Part shown: positions 1-9,723 of the stretch, in pieces
Layout: every line of letters begins with the position of its first letter
Position numbering within the stretch: position 1 is the first letter of the stretch
Assembly (NCBI GenBank): GCA_047528255.1
Contig: CP180024.1
Location: 1-64,000 of the forward strand
Direction of reading: 5' to 3'
Length of the DNA: 64,000 bases
Origin: G047528255 sp047528255
Lineage (GTDB): Bacteria; Bacteroidota; Bacteroidia; Flavobacteriales; Blattabacteriaceae
Made by a program: the position numbers and the translations under genes
Notes under the pieces: generated by a model
What the model was told of the DNA's origin: nothing
The model's input: only the letters and a program-made list of their open reading frames with translations
Database searches by the model: none

Positions 1-485
1 CTTTTTCAGTAAGCTCTCATATTCCTTTTTGGCTATTATTTCATTGCAGAAATCTGCATAGAGTCGGTATGATATTGGATCTGATCCTCCAATCGGAAAA
101 TACAAAAGCTCATGCAAATCAAGGATTTTTTCACCAATTCTTCCGTTCCTATCTCACTGAGATCATACCAATGACTCAAAAGCATCATTGTAAATAAGGA
201 GACTCCACTGTAAGCAGGTTAGACTTTTATTCCCTGGCCTTTTTGATATCTTTTTCTTATTTATTTCTCCATACCTTCCCAGTGGATCAAGGTGTTTAAC
301 CTTTTGAAAAACTCATTTGTTTTGCTAGAACGTTCCATATATAGTTCACTAAAGCTTATTTGTACAATGTTATCTAATGATAGATCTGAATCTTTTTTAG
401 ATTCTACTCCAAATACACGAAACAATATATTGATTTACAAATATTTTAACCTCATTTTCCCATGCAACGTTCTTGCAACGTTCTC
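1..485 (-). mobile_element. IS5-type element, transposase 5' part (cut by window edge)
   Basis: This is the N-terminal transposase region plus the left terminus of the repeated IS, read on the minus strand. It ends at a terminal repeat (reverse of GAGAACGTTGCA), which is duplicated in tandem at about 461-485. The frame is broken by stops and indels, so no functional transposase is encoded. The remainder lies outside the window. Confidence 0.85.
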
Positions 486-787
486 GCCACTTATGTTATC
501 TCGAGGGCCAACGGAGCATACGACAGGCCCAGGTAGCTGATCGAGCAACTCGAAACGGATCTTGTCGAGATGAAACATTTCTAAAAGAGATTCCCTATAC
601 TCCGGATCCAGAAGGGCTCAGGTGTTCAAAGATCCTGATCCGGTACAAAAAAATATGAATATCGAGCGCACGGAAGAAACGATCGAAACATTAGCCGAAA
701 TTTTCACCACGGCTTTCCCCTTTTGTAAAACTATGCTTGCCGACCGATAAGATTTAATAATAAAGAAAAAGGCATCCTACGATGGAT
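486..787. other. Non-IS remnant between two IS fragments, unrecognised
   Basis: This stretch is unique sequence, not part of the IS consensus. Short open frames run on both strands. A plus frame ends at about 750 and includes FKDPDPVQKNMNIERTEE; a minus frame includes LLEMFHLDKIRFELLDQ. Neither is long enough, or recognisable enough, to call. It is probably the residue of a gene lost between two insertions. Confidence 0.3.
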
Positions 788-1162
788 AAAAGATCGTATA
801 CAGAAGAAATCCTATAGGAATCGTCCTTTAAGTAGGGATAGCTATATTATTCAGTATAATTAGTTAGTAAAAGACGAGGGTAGTAATATGTCTTTTGCCC
901 TATAAATCGTTGGTTTTGATCAAGTAAGGATTGTTACAAAGGATTAGTTCGTGTGCATGCTCAGTATTTTATGGAGGCTATGGCGCATAATTTATATCGT
1001 TGCCCTGGCATTATTATGCGTTTTTAATAAGAATAGATATGTTTTATTAATTTATAATCAGTAATATTTCGATATATAATGTAAAAATTAAATCTACATC
1101 GTTCTCCAAAGAGTCCATCTAGGAGGTTGAATAACCGTAATTCACCTTAAAGCAATGATCTC
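788..1162 (+). mobile_element. IS5-type element, 3' fragment
   Basis: This fragment holds the C-terminal transposase region (the RIQKK segment, then the KR-W-F / RYKGL / AQH-ME-MAHNLY block in broken frames) and the conserved non-coding right end. It stops at a variant of the right terminus (GCAATGATCTC). The lpxK stop codon lies 23 bp further on, on the opposite strand. Confidence 0.85.
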
Positions 1163-1184
1163 ACTTTGTAGGATAGTGTTGATT

Positions 1185-2279
1185 TTACCTTGGAGGAGGT
1201 AGGTAGTTTGTTTGAGTTGTGCTAACATATTTCAGAATTTTTTCGTTGAAATATTTTTTTTTGTTAAGTTGAATAGAAATAGGGAGATAAAAAACCGGTA
1301 AATCTTTCAACTGAGATAAATTCATTCGCATATAATCCTTTTCTGTGGTGATGATGATCTTATTCACTGGTATCTCAGTGAATGACTTGTAAATATCTGA
1401 ATAATTCTTGATTGTGAAATTGTGATGATCCGGATAGTTCAAATGTGTGACGTGAGAGGCTTTTTTTTTCAAAAAATCCAGAAGGGGCTGTGCGTGAGTT
1501 ATACCCGTAACCAGCAAGACCTGCATCTTTTCCAATTTTTCGATTGGAAGTTTTTTTTTACTGTGTAGGTGGGTTCTATATTTTATAGAAGAGAAGAAGA
1601 CTTGTTGATTTTTTTCCGGCCGGAGTTTTTTTATGATTTCTTCTTGATGTTTTTCACTGGTGTTTTCAGGACATTTGGTCACGATAATGAGATGAGCCCT
1701 TTCGGCGTTTTTAGCGTTTTCGCGTAAGGTGCCTAGTGGAATTAAAGCATCATCACAGTACAGGTTATCGTGATCGGTGAGTAGGATATTGTAGCCGACT
1801 CGAACGCGCCTATGTTGAAAGCCGTCGTCGAGTAGGATTATGTCTGGAGCTTCCAGGCGTATCAATTCTTTGATGCTATGCGCTCTGTTTTCGCCTACCG
1901 CGACATAAATATCCTTACCGAATTTTTTGAAATATTGTAAAGGTTCATCTCCGATATCCATTGCTGTAGATTTTTCGTCAGCCCATACAAAACCAGAACT
2001 TTTTCGTTTATATCCACGACTTAGTACGGCAATTTTGTATTTTCCTTTCAAAAGTCGGATTAAATATTCAATGTGAGGGGTTTTTCCACTTCCTCCCAGA
2101 TTTAGGTTGCCGACGCAAATGATGGGGATAGGGAAGGATATAGAGGCTACCCAATCCTTGTCATAAAAGTGATTTCTTATAGAAGTGATTATATCATAGC
2201 CCCATGATAACAATCGGCCAATCAAGCAGCGTAAAATTCGGGTTTTTATCAGAGTTCTTTTCGGGTGGGCTATTTTCAT
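1185..2279 (-). CDS. lpxK: Tetraacyldisaccharide 4'-kinase (lipid A synthesis)
   Basis: LpxK phosphorylates the 4' position of the tetraacylated disaccharide to give lipid IVA, at the cytoplasmic face of the inner membrane. The 364 residues match the usual family length. The N-terminus has a hydrophobic/amphipathic anchor (about residues 10-35), then VGNLNLGGSGKTPH with the P-loop GGSGKTPH at 62-69, SRGYKRKS near 88-95, GDEP at 110-113 and the family hallmark DDGFQHRR at 151-158. It is the last gene of a minus-strand group with murB (14 bp gap) and the aminotransferase. The stop lies 23 bp from an IS terminus, but the C-terminus appears complete. Retention implies the cell still makes lipid A, although an LpxL-type acyltransferase at about 12.2 kb is a pseudogene. 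Confidence 0.95.
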   Translation of the reverse strand: MKIAHPKRTLIKTRILRCLIGRLLSWGYDIITSIRNHFYDKDWVASISFPIPIICVGNLNLGGSGKTPHIEYLIRLLKGKYKIAVLSRGYKRKSSGFVWADEKSTAMDIGDEPLQYFKKFGKDIYVAVGENRAHSIKELIRLEAPDIILLDDGFQHRRVRVGYNILLTDHDNLYCDDALIPLGTLRENAKNAERAHLIIVTKCPENTSEKHQEEIIKKLRPEKNQQVFFSSIKYRTHLHSKKKLPIEKLEKMQVLLVTGITHAQPLLDFLKKKASHVTHLNYPDHHNFTIKNYSDIYKSFTEIPVNKIIITTEKDYMRMNLSQLKDLPVFYLPISIQLNKKKYFNEKILKYVSTTQTNYLPPPR

Positions 2280-2293
2280 GTGTTTTTCGTTAC

Positions 2294-3310
2294 CTAGACT
2301 ATGACTACTTCGCGTTCGAGAAGGATGTCGAATTTTTTTTTAATAGCTTGGTTTATTCTTTCCGAAAGATTATAAATCTCTTCGCCTGTGGCTCCTCCGT
2401 AATTGACCAATACGAGTGCTTGCTTATCATAGACGCCTACTTGTCCTAATCTTTTTCCTTTCCAATCTACTTTTTCAATCAGTTGTCCGGCAGCCAGTTT
2501 TATTTGATCTTTTGATGTAGGATGACTGATGATGTCAGGGTGTTGAGCTATTAGCCTTTCATAAAATTGTCTCGTTACTATAGGGTTTTTAAAAAAACTA
2601 CCTCCATTTCCTATTTTTTCCGGATCTGCCAGTTTATTTTTGCGGATGTTGATTACGGCTTGGCTGACAGTTTTGACGGTTGGTTGGGTTATCTGCATGT
2701 TTTCCAATTCTTTTTGAATCATCCCGTAGGAAGTGTTTAATTTCGGGTTTTTTTGTAGGGTCAATGAGATTGATAGGATGATGTATTGATCTTTCCATTC
2801 TTTTTTGAAGGAAGAATCACGATAACCCGGTCGGCATTCTTTACAAGAGAAATTTTTTAGCTTTCCTGTGGTTATTTCATACGCTTGTAGATCTAGTAGG
2901 GTGTTTTTGAATTCTACTCCATAGGCTCCGATGTTTTGTATCGGGGCGGCTCCTACTGTTCCCGGGATGAGGGAGAGATTTTCCAGGCCTCCGAAATTTC
3001 GGTCGACAGTCCAGCAGACCAGATCGTGCCAACGTTCTCCAGAGGATACTTTTATGATGACTTTATCGTTATCTTTTTCGACGATCTCTTGACCTTTCAA
3101 GGTGATCTTGAGAACAAGACCTTCGAAGTCTTTAGTGAATAAAATATTGCTTCCTCCGCCTAAGATCAGTCTGGGAAATAGGTGAAGTTCAGGGTGACTG
3201 AATACGGCATCTAGGTCTTCTACGGTATGGATTTCTGCGAAAAAACGAGCTTTGGCCTCTACGCCAAAGGTATTGAAGGGTTTTAACGAGATATTTTCTC
3301 GGATCTTCAT
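2294..3310 (-). CDS. murB: UDP-N-acetylenolpyruvoylglucosamine reductase
   Basis: MurB reduces UDP-GlcNAc-enolpyruvate to UDP-MurNAc with NADPH and FAD, an early cytoplasmic step of peptidoglycan synthesis. At 338 residues it is about the E. coli-type (type I) length. NTFGVEAKA (13-21) and LGGGSNIL (50-57) form the FAD-binding front. IPGTVGAAPIQNIGAYGVE (115-133) carries the typical GxxGAxPxQNIGAYG motif. GNGGSFFKNP near residue 240 contains the catalytic serine, and the C-terminal ERxVV block is present. Its ATG overlaps the aminotransferase TGA (ATGA), indicating translational coupling. It argues that the organism keeps a peptidoglycan wall. Confidence 0.96.
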   Translation of the reverse strand: MKIRENISLKPFNTFGVEAKARFFAEIHTVEDLDAVFSHPELHLFPRLILGGGSNILFTKDFEGLVLKITLKGQEIVEKDNDKVIIKVSSGERWHDLVCWTVDRNFGGLENLSLIPGTVGAAPIQNIGAYGVEFKNTLLDLQAYEITTGKLKNFSCKECRPGYRDSSFKKEWKDQYIILSISLTLQKNPKLNTSYGMIQKELENMQITQPTVKTVSQAVINIRKNKLADPEKIGNGGSFFKNPIVTRQFYERLIAQHPDIISHPTSKDQIKLAAGQLIEKVDWKGKRLGQVGVYDKQALVLVNYGGATGEEIYNLSERINQAIKKKFDILLEREVVIV

Positions 3311-4512
3311 AATGGATCAGATTTTCCTGGATAGTGTTTCAAAGCTTCTTGTAATACTTCAATGGCCTTTTTCAAATCCGATTCATTAAGCACGTATGCC
3401 AAGCGTACTTGTCTTTTCCCCAAATTAGGCGTGACGTAAAAGCCGTTGGCAGGGGAAATCATAACGGTTTGTTTTTTATAATGAAAATCCTGCAAGAGCC
3501 ATCGAGCGAATGATTCCGCGTCGTCTACAGGGAATTCTGCCATGCAGTAAAAGGCTCCTTGCGGATGGTTGTAACGAACGCCTTTGATTTGGCTCAAGCT
3601 TTCCAGGAGGGTATTTCTTCGGAGGGTGTATTCGAAAATAACTTCTTCAAAGTAGGTTTTCGGAGTATCTACCGCAGCTTCCGCTGCTATTTGCGCTAGA
3701 GAAGGAGGACTGAGGCGTGTTTGCGCAAATTTCAAAGTGCAAGAGATCAGCTCTTGGTTTTTGGATGCGATGCAGCCTATTCGAGCGCCGCACATGCTGT
3801 AGCGTTTAGAGACCGAATCGATGATCACGGCATGTTCTTCGAGTCCGTCGCTCTGTAGAATTGAAAAATGCTTTAAGTTATCGTATGCAAATTCTCGATA
3901 TACCTCGTCTGCGATGAGGAAGATATTGTGCTTAATGACAAGATCCTTGAGTTGAAGTAATTCTTTTTCCGTATATAAATAGCCGGTAGGATTGTTCGGG
4001 TTGCATATCAAGACGGCTTTGGTGTAAGGGGTTATTTTTTTTTCAAACGCTTCAATGGGGGGAAGGGAAAAATTTTCTTCGATTTTCGAGGTAATGGGGA
4101 CGATTTTTACCCCATGGAAAATCGCTATCCCTTTATAATTAGCATAAAGAGGTTCCGGACTGATGATCTCATCTCCGGGGTCAGTGATGGAGGCTAGTAT
4201 AAAAGATATGGCTTCGGATCCACCTGTGGTGACGAGCAATTCCCCTTTTGATAGAGAAATGTTTTGTTGAGCGTAGTATTCGACAAGTTTTTCACGATAG
4301 CTTTCAAACCCTTCCGAGGGGCTGTATGATAAGGTTTTGATGTGAGCATTTCTCACAGCTTCCAAAGCAATATCGGGAGTGGCTATATCAGGTTGTCCGA
4401 TGTTTAAATGATAGATTTTAACACCTTTCTTTCGAGTTTGATCTGCTAAGGGGGTAAGTTTTCTTATGGGTGATAACGGGGTTGATATACCTTTTTCAGA
4501 GAGTTTTGGCAT
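3307..4512 (-). CDS. PLP-dependent class I/II aminotransferase (aspartate aminotransferase-like)
   Basis: This is a fold-type I aminotransferase of 401 residues. LNIGQPDI (36-43) is the substrate-loop motif, NPNNPTG (171-177) binds PLP phosphate and substrate, DEVYREF (202-208) positions the PLP ring, and SVSKRYSMCGARIG carries the Schiff-base lysine K236. NLGKRQVRLAY near the C-terminus holds the carboxylate-binding arginine. The exact substrate cannot be read from sequence: aspartate, aromatic or branched-chain 2-oxoacids are all possible. That matters because no ilvE lies in the window's Ile/Val block. It is the first gene of the aminotransferase-murB-lpxK set and is divergent from the YtxH gene (123 bp apart). 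Confidence 0.9.
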   Translation of the reverse strand: MPKLSEKGISTPLSPIRKLTPLADQTRKKGVKIYHLNIGQPDIATPDIALEAVRNAHIKTLSYSPSEGFESYREKLVEYYAQQNISLSKGELLVTTGGSEAISFILASITDPGDEIISPEPLYANYKGIAIFHGVKIVPITSKIEENFSLPPIEAFEKKITPYTKAVLICNPNNPTGYLYTEKELLQLKDLVIKHNIFLIADEVYREFAYDNLKHFSILQSDGLEEHAVIIDSVSKRYSMCGARIGCIASKNQELISCTLKFAQTRLSPPSLAQIAAEAAVDTPKTYFEEVIFEYTLRRNTLLESLSQIKGVRYNHPQGAFYCMAEFPVDDAESFARWLLQDFHYKKQTVMISPANGFYVTPNLGKRQVRLAYVLNESDLKKAIEVLQEALKHYPGKSDPL

Positions 4513-4635
4513 ATGATTGTAGGGTTAAATGAAAGGTAAAGTTATATATTTTATATGTACATTTGACTGGTAGACATCCTTGTAAGGAATATGGATGTAT
4601 TATTATATCGATATGAAGATTAATACAATGTTGTC

Positions 4636-4896
4636 ATGAAAAAAAGTGTAATTTTTTTAGTAGGGTTGACTTTTGGGGCGTTGGTCGGAGTTGCTTCCGG
4701 TTTGATCTTGGCTCCTGAAAAAGGGTCTAAAACTCGGAAGAAGCTGGGTAAAAAAGTGTCTGATATTAAAGAAACTATGGAAGACGTTACCAAAAAACTG
4801 GGAAAAAAAATCCAAGACACCAAGGAGACCTTAAAATCAAAATGGCAAAAATCTAAAGATGAGTTGAAAGACAAGATCGACGAGCTGGAAGATTAA
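4636..4896 (+). CDS. YtxH-like small membrane protein
   Basis: This is an 86-residue protein. It has an N-terminal glycine-rich transmembrane helix (about residues 4-26, with G-x3-G spacing and the LAPEKGSKTRKKLG motif typical of YtxH/gas-vesicle-like stress proteins), followed by a highly charged helical tail with repeating K-K-L-G-K-K and D-x-K-E-T units (about 36-86). The tail is probably coiled coil. It is the first gene of a tight plus-strand trio of small envelope proteins. The molecular role is not established. In free-living relatives this family is stress associated. Confidence 0.75.
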   Translation: MKKSVIFLVGLTFGALVGVASGLILAPEKGSKTRKKLGKKVSDIKETMEDVTKKLGKKIQDTKETLKSKWQKSKDELKDKIDELED

Positions 4897-4938
4897 TTAG
4901 GTCCTTAATAGAATGTACTTTATTTTTTTTGAGGAATC

Positions 4939-5277
4939 ATGTTCGGAAGTCTGAAGTATTACCTTTCACAAAGGATCACTCTGATCAAATATGAGGGAAT
5001 AGACTTCCTTATTGGCATATTGGCGACCATTTTGGCTAAGTTTTTTGTCCTATTGTTTTGTATGTTGACCATGATCTTGGGGAGTGTGGCATTAGCTTTA
5101 TGGATGGGGTGTCATTATCGTAGTTATGCCTTGGGTTTTGGAATCATGACTGGCATATATGCTATATTCGCCATTATATCGGTGGTGTTTTGGAAGACTT
5201 TGTTGGATCGTTTTCTTAAGGATTTTTTGACTTGGTCAGTCTTCAAAAAATCTAATAAGGGGACCGTTGATCGTTGA
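4939..5277 (+). CDS. Phage-holin-superfamily (YqjE/holin-X) small membrane protein
   Basis: The protein has 112 residues with two long hydrophobic helices (about 27-55 and 64-88), separated by a short loop, and a basic C-terminal tail. The N-terminal amphipathic segment and the two-helix hairpin match the holin-X/YqjE type that follows YtxH genes in many Bacteroidetes. This is not evidence of a prophage, since no other phage gene is present. It lies 42 bp after the YtxH gene and 3 bp before the next gene. Confidence 0.6.
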   Translation: MFGSLKYYLSQRITLIKYEGIDFLIGILATILAKFFVLLFCMLTMILGSVALALWMGCHYRSYALGFGIMTGIYAIFAIISVVFWKTLLDRFLKDFLTWSVFKKSNKGTVDR

Positions 5278-5280
5278 TTT

Positions 5281-5619
5281 ATGAGTGGAAATATCAGACG
5301 TTATAAAGATTTAAAAAAGATTATAAAAAAGCTTCGCACGCAGACGAGTTCTTATGGGAAATATTTTTGTGCGCCCCCTTTTATCTCTCTTTTAAAAGAT
5401 AAAGAAGTAAAGGGCAATGTCTCGGGGCTTTTCGAGTGGAAAGATCGATTGATGACTCATTTTGTTAAACAGCAATTCCTTACTTCCGCTCTTTTATTCC
5501 GTAGCGTTAAATTTTTCTATCGGATTTGCAAAAAGAATCCCAAGAGATTATTATGGGTTGGAGTGGTATTGATCTTTTCTTTTTCCGGTGTGCAGTTGAA
5601 AAAGTGGTGGAGTAAATGA
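5281..5619 (+). CDS. Hypothetical protein, C-terminal membrane anchor
   Basis: I do not recognise a family by name for these 112 residues. The first 70 residues are basic and helical (K/R-rich, e.g. RRYKDLKKIIKKLRTQT), and one hydrophobic helix at about 95-106 is followed by KKWWSK. It starts 3 bp after the holin-like gene, so it is almost certainly co-transcribed. In Bacteroidetes, YtxH and holin-X genes are commonly followed by a small protein of this size and shape. Its function is unknown. Confidence 0.6.
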   Translation: MSGNIRRYKDLKKIIKKLRTQTSSYGKYFCAPPFISLLKDKEVKGNVSGLFEWKDRLMTHFVKQQFLTSALLFRSVKFFYRICKKNPKRLLWVGVVLIFSFSGVQLKKWWSK

Positions 5620-5805
5620 GAAGAGATGACTGTTTAACAAGAATCTTTATTATTGGAAAAAATTATTTAGTTACTTCCCCATTGATCCATACGACTTTTC
5701 CTCTTTCTTTTATGGCGTTTCCAATATACTTTGATATTTTTTAGAAGGCTCTTAAACGTTCGGTATCATATTTTATTTTGGATTTTTTCGCTTTAAAAAC
5801 GTTGT
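5620..5805 (-). other. Intergenic remnant before IS
   Basis: This is unique sequence with a short minus-strand frame (5663 to about 5735) reading NAIKERGKVVWINGEVTK then a stop. It may be the tail of a lost gene. I cannot assign it, and nothing else is visible here. Confidence 0.25.
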
Positions 5806-7077
5806 TAAAACATCGCATAGGAGAAGGAGGTTAAAATATTTGTAAATCAATATATTGTTTTGTATATTTGGAGTAGAATATAAAAAAGATTCAGATCTAT
5901 CCTTAGAAGCACTGTACAAATAAGCTTTAGTGAACTATATAATGGAACGTTTTAGCAGAAGGAATTAGTTTTTCAAAAGGTTAAAAACCTTGATAAACTG
6001 GGAGGTATGGAGAAATAAATAAGAAAAAGATATCAAAAAGCCAGGGAATAAAAGTCTAACTTGCTTACAGTGGAGGTATCGTTATTTACGATGATGCTTT
6101 TGAGTCATTGGTATGATATCAATGATATAGGAACGGAAGAATTGGTGAAAGAATCCTTGAGCTGCACGAGCTTTTGTGTTTTTCGATTGGAGGGTCAGAC
6201 CCAATATCATACGACTCTATGCAGATTTCGCAATGAAGTAATTGCGAAAAAGGCATATAAGAGCTTAGTGTAAAAGATGAATAAGGCATTAGAAAAGCAT
6301 CAGGAGATAGTTAAAACAGGAGTGATAGTAGAGGCTTGTATTACATTGAGGCCTTTTGCTCCCAAGGGAGACACTACCTACGTAGTGGAGGATCGGAAGG
6401 AAGAGGGGAAAAAGCAAATCAGTCAAAGAAAAGCAAGGGTAAAAAAGAGACTCAATCAGGAGTAAATACTCAATGAAAATGGCTCAAGAAATCAGGTAAA
6501 CTCTAATACGGATACTAAAAATCACATAGGGGGGATAAAAATGGAATAATATTAGCTGCTACATAGCGTAGCAGCCAATGACATGATAGTAGGGGGGTGC
6601 CATTAATAAGAAAATTAGGATATAAACCCAGAGAAGTATATGCAGACAAAGGTTAGCAAGTGCTAGCCAAGGTGTTTTATTTTCATATTCGAGGCATTAA
6701 AGACCGTATATAGAAGAAAGCCTATAGCGGAGCATCCCCCTTAAGTAAGATAGCTATATTATTCAACATAATTAGTGAGTAAAACCCGATGGGTAGTAGA
6801 ACGTACTTTTGGCAGTATAAAGCGTTGGTTTGGATCAGGAAAGGATGGTTAAAAATGGGTTAGCTTGTGTGCATGCCCAGCATTTTATGGAGGCTATGGC
6901 GCATAATTTGTATCGTGTCTCTCGAATTATTATGCGCTGTCCATAAAAAGAGATATAATTAATTAATTTATAATCAATAGTTTTCGAATAAAATGTGAAA
7001 GACTAAATCTATATTTTCTCTAACGAGCCCATCTAGGAGGCTGAATAAACGTAATCTCTCATTAACACAATGGCCTC
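5806..7077 (+). mobile_element. IS5-type element, full length, degenerate
   Basis: This is an end-to-end copy (about 1,272 bp). The left terminus is a decayed GAGAACGTTGCATAG; the right terminus ends CACAATGGCCTC. The transposase frame, inferred by comparing all copies, would be about 340 residues with IS5-type DDE signs. These are a GVIVDASI segment (first D), VYADKGYQVPAN (second D), and RWVVERTFGSIKRWFG followed by RYKGLARVHAQHLMEAMAHNLY (the R-x3-E-x6-K/R region). In this copy the frame is interrupted many times: the longest pieces are 6061-6273 and 6277-6465. The right end stops 15 bp before valS. Confidence 0.9.
5839..5870 (+). promoter_or_regulatory. Bacteroidetes-type promoter inside the IS left end
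   Basis: TTTG at 5839-5842, a 20-nt spacer, and TATATTTG at 5863-5870 match the Bacteroidetes housekeeping promoter (-33 TTTG, -7 TAnnTTTG). The motif pair is kept in many other copies of the element and points into the transposase. It suggests the IS evolved with this host lineage. Prediction only. Confidence 0.6.
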
Positions 7078-7092
7078 AGAGTTTGATAAGTT

Positions 7093-9723
7093 ATGGAAAT
7101 ACCTAATAGATATAATCCCAAATCTACGGAAGAGAAAAGGTATGCTTATTGGTTAGAAGGAAATTATTTCCGTTCAGAACCTAATCATAAGAAGCCTTAT
7201 ACATTAGTGATTCCTCCACCTAATGTTACAGGTGTTCTTCATATGGGGCATATGCTCAATAATACTATTCAAGATGTCTTGGTTCGTCGAGCCAGGATGA
7301 AGGGATATAATGCTTGTTGGGTTCCGGGAACGGATCATGCTTCTATTGCTACTGAAGCTAAGGTGGTGGCTCAATTGAAAGATGAGGGGCTTTCAAAAGC
7401 TGATTTGGGACGGGAAGATTTTTTGAATAGGGCTTGGGATTGGACGTACAAACATGGCGGAATTATCCTGGAGCAGTTAAAAAAACTCGGATGTTCTTGT
7501 GATTGGGAGCGGACTAAATTTACCATGGATGAGGAGTTGTCTCAATCTGTAACTAAGATCTTTGTCGATCTATATCGTAGGGGATGGATCTATAGGGGGT
7601 ATCGTATGGTACATTGGGATCCGGAGGCCAGGACTACTATTTCGAATGAGGAGGTTATTTATGAGGAATGTCAGGGTAAGCTTTATTATTTAAAATATAA
7701 GATTGAGGGGGAAGATGCTTTTGTTATCATTGCTACTACGCGTCCGGAGACTATTTTAGGTGATACGGCCGTCTGTGTTCACCCGGAGGATGAGCGTTAT
7801 GTTCATTTGAAAGGGAAGAAGGTTATTGTTCCTGTGGTTGATCGACTGGCATCTATTATTGAGGATGATTATGTCGATAGGGATTTCGGAATGGGGTGTT
7901 TGAAAGTTACTCCTGCTCATGATGCTAATGATAAGATGTTGGCCGATCGGCATGGTTTGGATTTTATCAACATTTTTAATGAAGATGCTACTCTTAATGA
8001 GCAAGGTTTGCATTATCAAGGAAAGGATCGCTTTGAAGTGCGACGAGAGATTGTTGAAGAGCTTCGAAGCTTAGATCTTTTGGTCAAGGTGGAGGATCAT
8101 CATCATAAGGTGAGCTTATCGGAACGCACTAGAGCTGTGCTTGAACCAAGGTTGTCCGTGCAATGGTTTCTCGTTATGAGTGAAATGATTACGCCTGCTT
8201 TGGAAGCTGTGATGGGAGGAAAAATTCAATTTTACCCGAAGAAGTTCAAAAATGTCTATCATCGTTGGATGGAAGACATATGTGATTGGAATATTTCTCG
8301 TCAACTTTGGTGGGGCCATCGAATTCCTGTCTATTATTATGGAGAAGGTTGGGATGATTTTGTTGTAGCTGAGACGTCTGAAGAGGCTTTATGGATGGCC
8401 CGTGAAAAGACTGCCGATCCTGATCTGAAGGAAGAACGACTTCGACAGGATTCAGATGTTTTGGATACCTGGTTTTCATCTTGGATTTGGCCTATTTCAG
8501 TTTTTGACGGTATCCGTCATCCTGATAATTCTGAAATATCGTATTATTATCCTACTCAAGATTTGGTGACGGGGCCTGATATTTTATTTTTTTGGGTGTC
8601 TCGCATGATTATGGCCGGGAGCGCGTTCAGGAATGAAAATCCTTTTTCCAATGTTTATTTTACGGGCATAGTTAGAGATAAGCAGCGTAGGAAGATGTCC
8701 AAGTCGTTGGGTAATTCTCCGGATCCTGTGGAGCTGATGAACAAATACGGAGCTGATGGTGTCCGTGTAGGGCTTTTGCTCAGTACGCAAGCAGGGAATG
8801 ATTTGCTTTTTGATGAGGATCTTTGCCTGCAGGGTAGAAATTTCGCCAATAAGATTTGGAATGCTTTTCGGTTAATCATGAGTTGGGAGGGGGATGAATG
8901 TATCAGTCCATCGGAGTCTGAACAAGTAGCGCTTATATGGTTTCAACATCGTTTTCATCAAGCTTTAACGCAGATAGAAGAGAACTTTTTCGCTTACAGG
9001 ATTTCTGATGCGTTGATGGGGATATATAAACTTGTTTGGGATGACTTTTGCGCTTGGTACCTCGAGATGATCAAACCGGCTTCCGGTGTAGTGTTATCTA
9101 CAAGTGTGTTGAGTGAAACGGTTCGATGCTTTGAAAATTTGCTCAAGCTTTTGCATCCGTATATGCCGTTTATTACTGAGGAGATTTGGCAATATATCAG
9201 GCCTCGTTCATCAGGAGAGGCACTCATTATTTCCATTTGTCCTGAAAAAAAATCTTACGATGAGGTTATTTTGGGGCAATTTGATAGAGCTGCTCAGATC
9301 GTTACACAGGTTCGCGCCATGAGAAAGTCTCAAAATATCCCTTATAAAAAAGAGCTTTCTTTATATGCGTTAATGGAGCGTCGGGAGACTTTTTTTGATC
9401 CCGTGATTTTAAAATTGGCGTATCTTTCAGATTTGATTTACGTTGAATCGAAGCCTAAAGAAGATGCTTTTTCTTTCCTCTTGGGAACGGATGAATATTT
9501 TATCCCGATGGATCAAAATGTGAATTTGCCTGCCGAGATAAAAAAATTAAAGGCTGATCTTGATTATCAGAAGGGCTTTCTATCAATAGTGCGTAAAAAG
9601 CTTTCTAACGATCGATTTATGTCTTATGCTCCTGAACATATTGTGACCGGTGAACGCAAAAAAGAATCCTATGCTTTGCATAGGATTCGATTGATTGAGG
9701 AGCAGCTTGAACGATTGATTTAA
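7093..9723 (+). CDS. valS: Valyl-tRNA synthetase
   Basis: ValRS charges tRNA-Val with valine and edits mischarged threonine; it is cytoplasmic and essential. The 876 residues form a complete class Ia enzyme. PPPNVTGVLHMGHMLNN holds the HIGH signature (HMGH, 50-53), GTDHASIATE follows, and the CP1 editing domain spans about 200-350 (including ATTRPETILGDTAVCVHP). KMSKSLGNS (534-542) is the KMSKS loop, followed by an anticodon-binding domain and a C-terminal coiled-coil tRNA arm (about 810-876). The ATG is 15 bp after an IS right terminus, so any promoter must lie inside or have been replaced by the IS. The next IS stub begins immediately after the TAA. Confidence 0.98.
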   Translation: MEIPNRYNPKSTEEKRYAYWLEGNYFRSEPNHKKPYTLVIPPPNVTGVLHMGHMLNNTIQDVLVRRARMKGYNACWVPGTDHASIATEAKVVAQLKDEGLSKADLGREDFLNRAWDWTYKHGGIILEQLKKLGCSCDWERTKFTMDEELSQSVTKIFVDLYRRGWIYRGYRMVHWDPEARTTISNEEVIYEECQGKLYYLKYKIEGEDAFVIIATTRPETILGDTAVCVHPEDERYVHLKGKKVIVPVVDRLASIIEDDYVDRDFGMGCLKVTPAHDANDKMLADRHGLDFINIFNEDATLNEQGLHYQGKDRFEVRREIVEELRSLDLLVKVEDHHHKVSLSERTRAVLEPRLSVQWFLVMSEMITPALEAVMGGKIQFYPKKFKNVYHRWMEDICDWNISRQLWWGHRIPVYYYGEGWDDFVVAETSEEALWMAREKTADPDLKEERLRQDSDVLDTWFSSWIWPISVFDGIRHPDNSEISYYYPTQDLVTGPDILFFWVSRMIMAGSAFRNENPFSNVYFTGIVRDKQRRKMSKSLGNSPDPVELMNKYGADGVRVGLLLSTQAGNDLLFDEDLCLQGRNFANKIWNAFRLIMSWEGDECISPSESEQVALIWFQHRFHQALTQIEENFFAYRISDALMGIYKLVWDDFCAWYLEMIKPASGVVLSTSVLSETVRCFENLLKLLHPYMPFITEEIWQYIRPRSSGEALIISICPEKKSYDEVILGQFDRAAQIVTQVRAMRKSQNIPYKKELSLYALMERRETFFDPVILKLAYLSDLIYVESKPKEDAFSFLLGTDEYFIPMDQNVNLPAEIKKLKADLDYQKGFLSIVRKKLSNDRFMSYAPEHIVTGERKKESYALHRIRLIEEQLERLI

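Noticed and set aside
4939..5619. Prophage, because of the holin-like protein
   Set aside because: The holin-X type hairpin protein with YtxH is a normal chromosomal pair in Bacteroidetes, and no other phage gene is present.
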